Shown: positions 10,332 to 19,057, numbered from the stretch's first letter. The stretch is 64,000 nucleotides of DNA from Planctomycetota bacterium (GCA_020638905.1 JACKHP010000011.1:42193-106192), one strand, 5' to 3'. Notes: generated by a model from the sequence alone, not told the origin. Numbers and translations are program-made.

Positions 10332-13213
10332 CGTCCGGGCGCGCCCGCCGGCTGCGCGAGTGGTTCGAGGCCGCGTGCGACCTGCCGCCGTCGGAGTGGG
10401 CCGGCTTCGTGGCGGGCTGCGACGACCCGTCGCTCGCGTCCGACGTGCTCGACCTGCTGCGCCGCGACCGCGCCGACGCGTCACCGCTCGACGCTCCGGC
10501 GCTGGCTCCCACGCAGCGCGAAGCGCTCGCGGCACTGGCGTCCGACGCGCCGCTCCCCGCGCGCATCGGACGCTACGAGGTCCTGTCCGTGCTCGGACGC
10601 GGCAGCATGGGGACCGTCTACGCGGCGCGCGCCTCCCCCGACGCCGCGCCGGTGGCGATCAAGGTGCTGCGCACGGGCCTCCCGTCGCGCGCGCTGCTGC
10701 ACCGCTTCCGACGCGAGGCCGAGCTGCTGGCGCGCCTCGACCACCCGTACATCGCGCGCATCCTCGAGACGGGCACCACCGAGACGGGCCTGGGCACGCT
10801 GCCCTTCCTCGTCATGGAGCTCGTCTCCGGTCGCGCGCTCGACGTGTACTGCTCGGAGGAGCGGCTCGACCTGCGCGCGCGGCTCGAACTCCTCGCGCGC
10901 GTGGGCGAGGCGGTCGAGCACGCGCACCGGCGCGGCGTCGTCCATCGCGACCTCAAGCCGGCCAACGTGCTCGTCGACGACGCGGGCGACCCGCGCCTGC
11001 TCGACTTCGGCGTGGCGCGCACGGCGCTCGCCCCCGAGTCCGGCGCGTCGCTGCGCACGTCCACCGGACAGCTCATGGGGACGCTGCAGTACATGGGCCC
11101 CGAGCAGACGCTCGGCGACCCGTCGGCCGTCGACGCGCGCGCCGACGTGTACGCGCTGGGCGCCGTGGCCTACGAACTGCTCGCCGGACGTCCGCCGGTG
11201 GACGTCTCGGGCTGCGCGCTCGACGAGGCGGTGCGGCGCGTACGCCTCGAGGAGGCGCCGCGCGCCGGCACGCTGCGTCCCGAGCTGCGCGGGCCGCTCG
11301 AGATCGTGCTGGCCCGCGCGCTCGAGAAGGACCCGCTGCACCGCACGGCGAGCGCCCGCGCGTTCGCCGACGACCTGCGCGCCGTGCGCGACGGACGTCC
11401 CGTGGCCGCGCGTCCGCCGTCGACGCTCGAGCTGGTGCGCCGCTTCGCGCGCCGCGACCCGCGCGCGTTCCGCGTCGCGGCGGCCTTCGCGACGGTGCTC
11501 GTGCTCGGCATCCTGGGCACGTCCTGGGGCTGGATCGAGGCGCGCGCCCGGCAGCGCGAGGCCGACGCGCAGCTCGGGAAGCAGATCGCGGCCACGCGCG
11601 CCGCCGACGCCGCACGCGCCGAGTCCGAGCGGGCGCGCGCCGGGGCCCAGGCGGCGCTGCGCGACTCGGAGGGCGTGGCCGACTTCCTCGACGACATGTT
11701 CCGCGCGGTGCAGCCCGACGAGCTCGGCGCGGCGATCACCCTCGAGGACGCGCTGCTCGTCGCCGCGCCGCGCGTCGACCAGGGATTCGCCGATCGCCCC
11801 GGCCTCGCGGCGCGCCTGCACGCCACCCTCGGACGCGGGTTCCGCGCGGTGGGCCGGCCCGAGCGCGCGCTCGAGCACTTCGACGCGGCCGAGCGCCTGG
11901 GCGCGCTCGTCCCCGATGCCGACGGGGCGCGCGCGATGCGACTCGAACTCGGCCGCGCGCTCGTGTCCCTCGACCAGGGGCGCTTCGCCGAGGCCGCCGA
12001 GCGCCTGGCTCCGCTCGTCGCGCGACTCGCCGGCTCCGATCCCGAGCTGCGCGCCTCGACCACGCGCGAGTTGGCGCGCGCCCAGGAACTCGGCGGCGAC
12101 GGGCGGTCCGCGTCGGCCACGTTGCAGTCCATGCTCGACGCGAGCGGGCACGTGCGGGGCGCGTCCCTGCGCACCGACGAGGGCGTGCGTCTCGACCTCG
12201 CGCACCTGGCGGTCCTGCGCGGAGAACCCGCGCACGCCGAGACGATGCTGCGCGACGTGCTCGCGACGCGCACGGCGCGGCTCGGTCCCGAGCACGTCGA
12301 CACGCTCGAGGCCGTCGAGCGGCTGGCCGAGCTGCTGGCGGCCACGGGACGCGCCGCCGAGGCCGAGCCGCTCTACGCGCGGCGCGTCGAGGCGCTCACG
12401 GCGCTCCTGGGTCCCGAGCACCCGCAGACGCTCTACGCCCGCGGACGCCTGGCGCTGCTGCTCACCGACACGGGGCGCGGCGCCGAGGCGCTGACCGAAC
12501 TCGACGCGCTCGTCGCGTCCAGTCGACGGGTGCTGGGCGAGGACCACCCGCGGACGGCGAGCCTGCTCTGCACGCGCAGCGTGGCCGCCTACGCCGCGGG
12601 GCGTCCGGACGCGCCGGCGCTCATCGAGGAGGCCCTCGCCCGGGGACGCACCGTCCTCGGCGACGAGCACCCGTTCCTGGTCACGATGCTCAACAACGCC
12701 GCCACCCTGCGCCTCGCGGACGGACGCTTCGACGAGGCCGTCTCGCTGCTCGACGAGGCCCTCGCCGTGTGCCGGCACGACGGTTCGTCGCGCGTGCTCG
12801 ACGAGATCCTCGTGCAGGTCAACCTGGCCGGCGCGCTGCTCTCGCTGGGACGCCTCGACGAGGCGCGCGCCACGGTCGACGCCGCGCTGCCGCGCTCGCG
12901 CGAGTTCCAGGGTCCGGCCCATCCCCAGACGGTGACGCTGCTGCACTACCGCGGGACGATCCTGCATCTCGCCGGCGACCTCGCGGATGCCGAGGCCGCG
13001 TATCGCGAACTCCTCGGGCTGGACCTCCCGGCCACCGACATCACCGTGCTGAACGCCGTGGGCTCGCTGGGGATGATCATGCTCGCGACCGACCGCGTGG
13101 GCGAGGGCACCGAACTCATCCGCGCGACGCTGCCCGAGGTCGAGCGTCTGTACGGTCCGTCGCACCAGCTCGCCGTCGTGCTGCGCGAGGCGCTGGCGTC
13201 CGCCGGCGACTGA
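10328..13213 (+). CDS. Membrane Ser/Thr protein kinase with TPR sensor region
   Basis: A 961-aa PknB-type kinase. The N-terminal about 70 residues (FEAACDLPPSEWAGF) form the helical segment typical of Planctomycete kinases coupled to ECF factors. The kinase domain (about 80-345) has GRGSMGTVY, Lys112 in VAIK, catalytic Asp208 in HRDLKPAN and Asp226 in DFG, so it should be active. One membrane helix lies at about 380-400. The rest is a coiled linker and many tetratricopeptide repeats with the LGPEHPQTL signature. Topology predicts that the TPRs lie on the far side of the membrane. The GTG start overlaps the sigma-factor stop, so the likely target is that sigma factor. Confidence 0.95.
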   Translation: MTSGRARRLREWFEAACDLPPSEWAGFVAGCDDPSLASDVLDLLRRDRADASPLDAPALAPTQREALAALASDAPLPARIGRYEVLSVLGRGSMGTVYAARASPDAAPVAIKVLRTGLPSRALLHRFRREAELLARLDHPYIARILETGTTETGLGTLPFLVMELVSGRALDVYCSEERLDLRARLELLARVGEAVEHAHRRGVVHRDLKPANVLVDDAGDPRLLDFGVARTALAPESGASLRTSTGQLMGTLQYMGPEQTLGDPSAVDARADVYALGAVAYELLAGRPPVDVSGCALDEAVRRVRLEEAPRAGTLRPELRGPLEIVLARALEKDPLHRTASARAFADDLRAVRDGRPVAARPPSTLELVRRFARRDPRAFRVAAAFATVLVLGILGTSWGWIEARARQREADAQLGKQIAATRAADAARAESERARAGAQAALRDSEGVADFLDDMFRAVQPDELGAAITLEDALLVAAPRVDQGFADRPGLAARLHATLGRGFRAVGRPERALEHFDAAERLGALVPDADGARAMRLELGRALVSLDQGRFAEAAERLAPLVARLAGSDPELRASTTRELARAQELGGDGRSASATLQSMLDASGHVRGASLRTDEGVRLDLAHLAVLRGEPAHAETMLRDVLATRTARLGPEHVDTLEAVERLAELLAATGRAAEAEPLYARRVEALTALLGPEHPQTLYARGRLALLLTDTGRGAEALTELDALVASSRRVLGEDHPRTASLLCTRSVAAYAAGRPDAPALIEEALARGRTVLGDEHPFLVTMLNNAATLRLADGRFDEAVSLLDEALAVCRHDGSSRVLDEILVQVNLAGALLSLGRLDEARATVDAALPRSREFQGPAHPQTVTLLHYRGTILHLAGDLADAEAAYRELLGLDLPATDITVLNAVGSLGMIMLATDRVGEGTELIRATLPEVERLYGPSHQLAVVLREALASAGD

Positions 13214-13256
13214 CGGACGTCGCGTCGCCCGGAGCCGTGTGCGATGATCCCGGTCC

Positions 13257-14030
13257 ATGCGCATGCCCGACGCGTCGCACCGCAGCTGGCCGCCGCCCAG
13301 CCGGCCGTGGATCCTGGCCCAGAGCTGGGCCGACGTGCTGTTCCTGCACTGGCGCATGCCGATCGACGCGCTGGCGTCGCGCCTCCCGGGCGGCGTCGCG
13401 CTCGACACGCACGACGGTGACGCGTGGATCTCGGTCGTGCCGTTCCGCATGCTCGACGTGCACCTGCGCGGGCTGCCGCCGATGCCGGGCATGGCGCACT
13501 TCCCCGAGCTCAACGTGCGCACGTACGTCACCGTCGGCGAGCGCAGGGGCGTGTGGTTCTTCTCGCTCGACGCGGCCAGCCGGCTCACGGTGTCCGTGGC
13601 GCGGCGCTGGTTCCACCTGCCGTACTTCCAGGCCGAGATGCGCGTCGAGCACGATCGCACACCGCGCGGGACGGCCGTGCGCTACGTCTCGCGCCGCACC
13701 GACGCGCGCGGCGCCGCGGCCGAGTTCGACGCGGCGTACGTGCCCATCGGATCGCCGCGCGTCGCCGATCGAGGCAGCCTCGACCACTTCCTGGCCGAGC
13801 GCTACTGCCTCTTCGCGGCCCGCCCCGACGGGACGATCCTGCGCGGCGACGTGCACCACGCCGCGTGGCCGCTGCAGCCGGTCGACCTCGAGCTCACGCG
13901 CTGCACGATGCTCGAGGCGCTCGGCCTGCCGACTCCCGACGACCCGCCGTACGCGGCCTGGGCAGCGCGCGTCGACGTGCCCACCTGGAGTCCGAAGGTG
14001 GTCTGGCGCGGGACGTCGCGGCCGCGGTGA
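13257..14030 (+). CDS. YqjF family (DUF2071) protein
   Basis: A 257-aa cytoplasmic protein matching DUF2071 over its full length: an early AQSWADVLFLHWRMP helix, then AWISVVPFRMLDVHLRG, the central NVRTYV strand, and a closing FLAERYCLF...GDVHHAAWPLQ segment. The fold is related to acetoacetate decarboxylase but lacks its Schiff-base lysine; no activity is established for the family. The first ATG at 13257 is followed by another at 13263. It starts 43 bases after the kinase gene and may be co-transcribed. Confidence 0.88.
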   Translation: MRMPDASHRSWPPPSRPWILAQSWADVLFLHWRMPIDALASRLPGGVALDTHDGDAWISVVPFRMLDVHLRGLPPMPGMAHFPELNVRTYVTVGERRGVWFFSLDAASRLTVSVARRWFHLPYFQAEMRVEHDRTPRGTAVRYVSRRTDARGAAAEFDAAYVPIGSPRVADRGSLDHFLAERYCLFAARPDGTILRGDVHHAAWPLQPVDLELTRCTMLEALGLPTPDDPPYAAWAARVDVPTWSPKVVWRGTSRPR

Positions 14031-14042
14031 GAGGCGCGCGCG

Positions 14043-14567
14043 TCAGCCGTTGCGCGCGGCGTTGACCTTGGCGTCGTCGAAGAACGCCAGCCCGTGCTCG
14101 GCTCCCGCGCGCGCCTTGACCACGTACACGACCTGTCCCACGTGCCAGGAGAAGTGCTCGACCACGTGGTAGATGGCCGACAGGCCCGTCACGTCGTTGC
14201 CCTGGATCGAGTACGACGCGAGCAGGTCACGCTCGTCGAGCTGTCCGACGATGTCGGCGGCGGCGCGCACCGTGGCCTCGAGGCGCTGCAGCAGCTCGTC
14301 GCCGGTCGCGCCCTCGCGGGCGGCGAACTCGCCGGCGCGGTCGCGCGCGTCGTCGAGCGTCCCGACGCCCGACAGCAGCCACTGGCGCACGTTGCCCTCG
14401 AGGTGCAGCAGGACGTTGCCGACCGCCAGCGCACCCGGATGCGGGCGCCACCACAGATCGGTCTCGGGCAGTGTCTCGACCGCGCGCCGCAGGCGCGGGA
14501 GATGCACGTCGCGCAGGTAGCGCACGGACTCGGCGACGAAGATCGTGGCGGTCGAGGTGGGACTCAT
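14043..14567 (-). CDS. DinB-like (DUF1572) four-helix protein
   Basis: A 174-aa protein of the DinB/YfiT superfamily, closest to DUF1572 (LLHLEGNVRQWL). Candidate metal ligands are His56 of HLEGN and the two His of VVEHFSWHVGQ. Members are putative metal-dependent thiol transferases of uncertain substrate. A TACCCT hexamer at 14575-14580 ends 7 nt before the ATG, which suggests a leaderless transcript. It is convergent with the DUF2071 gene, with a gap of only 12 bases. Two further DinB-like genes lie in this window. Confidence 0.85.
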   Translation of the reverse strand: MSPTSTATIFVAESVRYLRDVHLPRLRRAVETLPETDLWWRPHPGALAVGNVLLHLEGNVRQWLLSGVGTLDDARDRAGEFAAREGATGDELLQRLEATVRAAADIVGQLDERDLLASYSIQGNDVTGLSAIYHVVEHFSWHVGQVVYVVKARAGAEHGLAFFDDAKVNAARNG

Positions 14568-14643
14568 CCCGCCGAGGGTAGTCGTCCGGCCCCACGGCGG
14601 GAAGCCCCCGCGACCGGCACGCCGGCCGGGAGGCGCTCGCGCG

Positions 14644-15852
14644 TCACCAGCGCTCCCATCCGTAGAGCTGTCCCCGCACTTCGCCCGGGGCGCCGAACCG
14701 GATCGGCAGGCGGAAGCTGCGCTCGACGGGATCTCGCGTGACGTCGTCCAGCCAGGGCTGGTACGAGATCGTCACGAGCACGGCCTGCGGACCCGCGGGC
14801 AGCGCGCCGTCGGCCGCCACGAAGTCGATCGCCGCGATCGGGATGTCGCCTTCGAACACCCGGCGAGAGCCGCCGTCGGGCAGCACCTCGATCGTCGACA
14901 CGGGCAGCCGCAGCGGCTCCACGAGCGACAGGCCCGGCGGCGTGCTGAGTTCGATCGTGAACCGGCTCGGTCCCTCGGCGCCTCGGTCGTCGGGAGCCCG
15001 CACCCGCCAACCGGGCGCGAGACGCGGCAGGACGAACAGCCGCAGCGAGTCGCCGGGACGGACGCGATCGTGGCTGAAGGCCCAGTGCACGGCGAGCACC
15101 TGGTCGGCGCGCAACGACGGATCGGGCGCCGCTTCGCGCTGCCACGCGACACCGCGCGTGTCCTGCACCTGCGGCGAAGCGAGACCGCGCAGCCGGGCCA
15201 GCTCGCTCAGGATCACGTCGGTGCGCGCTCGCGCACCCTTGATGCCGGGAAGCTCGAGGCGCAACGTGCCGCTCGGGTCGACCAGGTACGCGCCGAAGAG
15301 CGGCAGCTCTTCGACCGTCAGTTGGTCGGGATCGGCGCGCACGTCGATCCCCTCACCGACGAGGTCGGCGATGCGCGGCAGGTTGGCCGGATCGCTCTCC
15401 TTCTGGCAGACGGTCACGAGTCGCGCGTCGAGGGCGGCGAAGGCGTCGAGATGATCGTGCAGCTCCACGAGCTGCCTCATGCAGAACAGTCACCACCACG
15501 CCTGGGTCGTGACGATCACCGTCCAGCGGCCGTCGCCCGCGAGCAGGTCGACGCGTTCACCGTCGCCGTTCGGGAGCTTCAGTTCGGGCAGCACGCGCGC
15601 CAGCTTGCGCGGCGCCCAGGTCGCGTCCTCGGGCGAGGCGTCGCGCCGGACCTCGTCGGGCAGGCGCGGGTCCTCGCCGGCCTTGCGGTACCACTCGTAG
15701 TACCCGGGCAGCGTCGCGGCGGGAGCAGCCTGCGCCGCGGGCGCGATCGACGCGGCGTCCTGGGCGGTGAGCGACGGCGACCAGGGCGAGCCCAGCGCGA
15801 CACCGACCAGCACGGCCGAGCGCAGGAGACGGGACGAAGAGCGCGGAAGCAT
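14644..15852 (-). CDS. Predicted selenoprotein: secreted redoxin with UxxC motif fused to a DsbD-alpha-like domain
   Basis: A 402-aa reading frame if the in-frame TGA at 15490-15492 is read as selenocysteine (Sec121). Residues 1-30 form a signal peptide. After a linker comes a thioredoxin/AhpC-like domain: strand WTVIVTTQAWW, then Sec-Leu-Phe-Cys (UxxC, Cys124), then MRQLVELHDHL and LVTVCQKESD. Cys-containing relatives of this fold show SAxWCxxC(K/R)xQLVEL here, so the TGA falls exactly on the catalytic Cys and domain homology continues across it. Residues about 245-395 resemble the DsbD N-terminal domain (PGDSLRLFV, PGWRVRA, VFEGDIPI), but its redox Cys pair is absent (YQPWLDDVT). A hairpin fitting a bacterial SECIS begins 14 nt after the TGA. 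GAGGT lies 5 nt before the ATG. Alternatives: a nonsense mutation, a sequencing error, or two ORFs (15490-15852 and 14644-15480). Confidence 0.8.
15451..15480 (-). promoter_or_regulatory. Candidate bacterial SECIS element
   Basis: On the minus-strand RNA, GCAGCUC-GUG-GAGCUGC forms a perfect 7-bp stem with a GUG loop (15459-15475). Below it, AUGA (15477-15480) can pair with UCAU (15451-15454) across a small internal loop. There are 21 nt between the UGA and the apical loop, and the loop begins with G. Both fit the published bacterial SECIS rules (loop 16-37 nt from UGA, G in the first two loop positions). Confidence 0.7.
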
Positions 15853-15875
15853 GCGGGACCTCGGGCGGGGACGCA

Positions 15876-15889
15876 CGGGACATGTCCCG
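15876..15889. promoter_or_regulatory. 14-bp perfect palindrome upstream of the selenoprotein gene
   Basis: CGGGACATGTCCCG is a perfect dyad whose near edge lies 23 bp upstream of the selenoprotein ATG (15852), inside the 186-bp divergent region shared with the PQQ-repeat gene. Position suggests an operator or a leader hairpin. No matching regulator is encoded in the window. Confidence 0.35.
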
Positions 15890-16038
15890 CGCGCGATCGG
15901 ACATTGCAGCCGGAGAGCGCGCGCGGGTCGGCGTGGGATGCGGCCCGCGAGGCACGGGGTACGCGGGATTCCCGGCTAGGATGCGAGCTGCGGCGTCGAC
16001 GCGGCGCCCGTCCCCGGCGACGATTCGAGAGGAGTTCC

Positions 16039-16392
16039 ATGACCACCACGCGCGACGCCTTGTTCGTCGGCACGTACGGCCACGTGCGGGCCGTGACCAA
16101 GCGCACCGGCGAACCCGTCTGGACCACCAGCCTGCCCGGCTGCGGATACCAGATCGTGACCCTGCTGCTCGAGGACGGCCTGCTCTTCGCGGGCAGCGGC
16201 GGCCACATCTACGCGCTCGACCCGGCCTCCGGCGACATCCTCTGGACGGACGCGATGCCGGGCCTCGGATACGGTGCGATGACCTTCTGCACGGCGACCA
16301 GCCAGTCGTCGGCCAACGACGCGGCGGCGGCCGCGTGGGCCAGCCAGCAGGCGGCGGCCGCGTCCGCGTCGTCGACGAGCGCCACGACGTGA
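16039..16392 (+). CDS. Small PQQ-type beta-propeller repeat protein
   Basis: A 117-aa protein with two to three PQQ-like blades: LFVGTYGHVRAVTKRTGEPVW, then LLFAGSGGHIYALDPASGDILW, and a partial third blade (PGLGYGAMTF). Each blade has the AxDxxTGxxxW-type turn. A full propeller needs seven or eight blades, so this one must multimerise or be a minimal form. There is no signal peptide. The C-terminal about 30 residues are Ala/Ser low complexity. AGGAG lies 5 nt before the ATG, and a TAGGAT at 15977-15982 may be the -10 element. The stop overlaps the start of rraA, so the two form an operon. Confidence 0.8.
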   Translation: MTTTRDALFVGTYGHVRAVTKRTGEPVWTTSLPGCGYQIVTLLLEDGLLFAGSGGHIYALDPASGDILWTDAMPGLGYGAMTFCTATSQSSANDAAAAAWASQQAAAASASSTSATT

Positions 16393-16892
16393 GCGCCGAC
16401 GGCGCCGATCCGGCCGACGTGCGCACGGCCGACCTGTGCGACGCGCACGCCGACCGCGTGCAGGTGCTGCGTCCCGGCCTCGCGAGCTTCGGTGGACGGC
16501 GTCGTTTCGCCGGCGAGGTGCGCACGCTGCAGGTCTTCGAGGACAACGTGCTCGTCAAGCAGGCACTCGCCGAGCCCGGTCATGGCGCGGTGCTCGTCGT
16601 CGACGGCGGCGGCTCGCGTCGCTGCGCGCTGCTCGGCGACGTGCTCGCCGCGAGCGCCGTGGCGAACGGCTGGACGGGCGTGGTCGTCGCCGGCTGCGTG
16701 CGCGACGGCGCCGTGCTGGCCACGCTCGACCTGGGCGTGCTCGCGCTCGGCACGCATCCCATGAGGTCGGTCAAGCGCGGCGCCGGCGTGCGCGACGAGC
16801 CGATCGAGGTGCTCGGCGCGCGCGTCGTCCCCGGCATGTGGCTGTACGCCGACGAGGACGGCGTGCTCGTGAGCGACGCGCGGATCGACTGA
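16389..16892 (+). CDS. rraA: RraA family protein
   Basis: A 167-aa protein matching RraA over its full length. It has TADLCDAH at the N-terminus, the GHGAVLVVDGGGS strand-turn, NGWTGVVVAGCVRD with the Arg-Asp pair, and LGTHPMRSVKRGAG. In E. coli RraA binds RNase E and inhibits it; related proteins are oxaloacetate decarboxylases or HMG/CHA aldolases that use the same Arg and Asp with a metal. Sequence alone cannot say which applies. The GTG start overlaps the previous stop by 4 bases. Confidence 0.92.
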   Translation: MSADGADPADVRTADLCDAHADRVQVLRPGLASFGGRRRFAGEVRTLQVFEDNVLVKQALAEPGHGAVLVVDGGGSRRCALLGDVLAASAVANGWTGVVVAGCVRDGAVLATLDLGVLALGTHPMRSVKRGAGVRDEPIEVLGARVVPGMWLYADEDGVLVSDARID

Positions 16893-16906
16893 CGCGCGAC
16901 CGCGCC

Positions 16907-17587
16907 TCAAGGCGGCGTGCGCGCGACCTGCGCGGGACGGCTCGCGAGGTACGCGAGGATGGCGTCGGCGCGCGCGGCGTCCAGCGGATCGCAGGCGTCG
17001 AGCGGCAGGTCGAGTTCGACGCCCGTCCAGCTCGTCGTCCCGACGTGCACGCTCATCCTGAGACGCCCGACGCGCCAGTCGTCGGGATCGAGCGCGAGCG
17101 TGCCCGGCGAGTCGTCGAACAAGAGCTCGGGCTCTGAGCCTCCGTCCCGCAGGGCGACCATCCAGTCGGAGTCGGTCGTGCAGGCGTCGAGCACGCGGCC
17201 GTCTCGATCGAGCAGCACGGCCACCCGGTCGACGTGGGAGCCCGGATACGGGAACTCGATCAGCCAGCAGCCGTCGGAGGTGCGCAGAGACGCCGGTCGC
17301 GTCGGGTGCGTGGCCCTCGTACGCGGTCTGTGCAGGCCGTCGGCGGCGAGCACCCAGGCCGCGTCGGCCGCGGAGGCGTCGACACGCGCCAACGACGCGG
17401 AGTGCACCTCGATCAGCGGCCTCTCGAGCTGCGCGCGGGACGGCAACCCGTCGGACGCGTCGACGACGTCGCAGGCCAGGCACGCCGCGAGCGCCAGGGC
17501 CGCGAGCACGATGCGCGCGCGGCTCGACGGGCACGACCGCGCGCAGGGCGTGCCCGCGTGCCTGCCTGGCGTCGTCCGTGCGGCCAC
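16907..17587 (-). CDS. Putative lipoprotein, 226 aa
   Basis: Unrecognised protein. Starting from the GTG at 17587 gives an Arg-rich N-terminus, a hydrophobic segment (IVLAALALAACLAC) with a lipobox-like Cys, and a mature domain of about 180 residues that is beta-rich with Asp-containing turns (VAVLLDRDGRVLDAC). GGGGGA precedes the GTG. A TACGAT hexamer at 17611-17616 could serve as a -10 element. The frame remains open well upstream, but that part overlaps the divergent DinB gene and lacks coding character. Convergent with rraA, 14 bases apart. Confidence 0.6.
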   Translation of the reverse strand: MAARTTPGRHAGTPCARSCPSSRARIVLAALALAACLACDVVDASDGLPSRAQLERPLIEVHSASLARVDASAADAAWVLAADGLHRPRTRATHPTRPASLRTSDGCWLIEFPYPGSHVDRVAVLLDRDGRVLDACTTDSDWMVALRDGGSEPELLFDDSPGTLALDPDDWRVGRLRMSVHVGTTSWTGVELDLPLDACDPLDAARADAILAYLASRPAQVARTPP

Positions 17588-17762
17588 TGCGATCCCCCGG
17601 GTTCGGACCCCATCGTACTCCGGTCCGCGCCGACCGTGCGCGCGGGGGCGCGGCACGCGACGCCGCGCCCCGCGCACTTGCATCCCGTTGCGGGACGCGG
17701 ATCCTGGATCGCACGCTGCGCGAGTCGCCGGCCGCGCGCATCGCACGCACTGGGAGACTCCG

Positions 17763-18284
17763 ATGCTCATCGCGACCTTCGCCGCCCGGCTCGCCGCCTC
17801 GGGACGCGCCATCCCCGCCCTGCTCGAGGGAATGTCCGACGACGACGCGCGCTGGCGTCCGGCCAAGGGCGGCTGGTCGATCGTCGAGATCGTGAACCAC
17901 CTGGCCGACGAGGAGACCGAGGACTTCCGGACGCGCCTGCGGCTCACGCTCGAGACGCCCGAGGCCGAGTGGCCGGGCATCGACCCCGAGGGCGCGGTGC
18001 TCGCGCGCCAGCACGGCGAGAAGCCGCTCGCGCCCTCGCTGGCGCGCTTCGCCGACGAGCGCAGCAGCTCGCTGGCGTGGCTGGCCACGCTGGACGACGG
18101 CGTCGACCTGCGGCGCACCCACGTCCACAAGGTGATCGGCGACCTGCGCGCGGGCGACCTGCTCGCCTCGTGGGCGGCCCACGACGTCCTGCACCTGCGT
18201 CAGCTCGGCGTGCGCCTGCACCAGCTCGTGGCGAAGCACGCGGCTCCGTACTCGACCGACTACGCGGGACCCGGCGTGGCCTGA
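17763..18284 (+). CDS. DinB superfamily protein
   Basis: A 173-aa four-helix protein of the DinB/YfiT type. GWSIVEIVNHLADEE supplies the first metal His and AAHDVLHLRQLGVRLHQL the C-terminal pair, a typical three-His site. The family includes bacillithiol and mycothiol transferases and many proteins of unknown role. GGGAG lies 7 nt before the ATG at 17763. It is divergent from the lipoprotein gene and convergent with the ZIP gene, so probably monocistronic. Confidence 0.87.
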   Translation: MLIATFAARLAASGRAIPALLEGMSDDDARWRPAKGGWSIVEIVNHLADEETEDFRTRLRLTLETPEAEWPGIDPEGAVLARQHGEKPLAPSLARFADERSSSLAWLATLDDGVDLRRTHVHKVIGDLRAGDLLASWAAHDVLHLRQLGVRLHQLVAKHAAPYSTDYAGPGVA

Positions 18285-18331
18285 CCCTCCCGCCGACCGC
18301 GCCTGGCCCGGCCGCGCGACGACGCACGCGC

Positions 18332-19057
18332 TCAGTGCACGATCATCGTCAGGCCGACGCCCGCGGCCAGCAACCCGATCTTCACCAGGATGTCCTCTCG
18401 GTGGTGGAAGACCTCGGGCAGCAGCTCGCCCACGCACACGAACAGGAACGTGCCGGCGGCGAGCGCGGTGGCGATCAGCACGCCGGAGTCGGCCAGCCCG
18501 TCGGCGAACAGCTTGCCGGCCAACGCGCCGGCGGGCGTGACGGCCGAGAAGAGCAGCACCATGAGCAGCGTCTGCCGACGCGGGAAGTGTCCGAGCTGGA
18601 AGACCGTGAGCAGCGAGAACGACTCGAAGCCCTTGTGCGTCAGGATCGCCATGAGCATCGCGTCGCTCACGTCGGGACGCGCGCTGGCCGCCGCGTAGCC
18701 GACACCCGTGGTGAGCGCGTGCACGGTGAGTCCCACGAGGGCCGCCCAGCCCACGGCGCGGTGGCGATGGTTCTCGTCCTTGTCGTGCGTGCGCAGCACG
18801 AGCGCCTCGACGAGGTACACGCCCAGCAACCCGAGCAGCACGCACAGCCACACGGTGCGTCCGTCGAGGCCGCCGGGGCCGGTGTGACCGTCGACGAGTC
18901 CACCCAGCGACGGCAGCAGGTGCAGGAACACCGCCGCCAGGAAGATGCCGGTCGAGAGCGCCAGCGCGGCGTGGCGCAGGCGGTCGGTCCAGTGCACGAG
19001 CAGCGGCAGGTAGCCGCCCAGCAGCGAGACGGCGAAGATCCAGACGAGGTCGGTCAT
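18332..19057 (-). CDS. ZIP family divalent metal transporter
   Basis: A 241-aa membrane protein with about eight hydrophobic segments and a His/Asp-rich cytoplasmic loop between helices 3 and 4 (RTHDKDENHRHR), as in ZIP importers. The helix-4 and helix-5 metal sites are variant: VHALTTGVGYA replaces HNxPEG and THKGFESFSL replaces HExPEG. GGGAG lies 3 nt before the ATG at 19057. The gene is divergent from an ArsR repressor and efflux permease with a strong operator between them, so it is probably part of zinc or similar metal homeostasis. Confidence 0.85.
   Translation of the reverse strand: MTDLVWIFAVSLLGGYLPLLVHWTDRLRHAALALSTGIFLAAVFLHLLPSLGGLVDGHTGPGGLDGRTVWLCVLLGLLGVYLVEALVLRTHDKDENHRHRAVGWAALVGLTVHALTTGVGYAAASARPDVSDAMLMAILTHKGFESFSLLTVFQLGHFPRRQTLLMVLLFSAVTPAGALAGKLFADGLADSGVLIATALAAGTFLFVCVGELLPEVFHHREDILVKIGLLAAGVGLTMIVH

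Noticed and set aside
9493..14172. 1559-codon plus-strand ORF
   Set aside because: Arg/Ala/Pro-rich shadow frame of the sigma factor, kinase and DUF2071 genes; no domain match.
14644..15480. Independent 278-residue gene starting at the ATG at 15480
   Set aside because: It would begin in the middle of a redoxin fold with no signal peptide or ribosome site, although its likely surroundings are extracytoplasmic; read-through of the TGA fits better.
17595..17625. GGTTCGGACCCC resembling a tRNA T-arm
   Set aside because: The stem does not pair properly, and no anticodon or acceptor arms can be formed around it.
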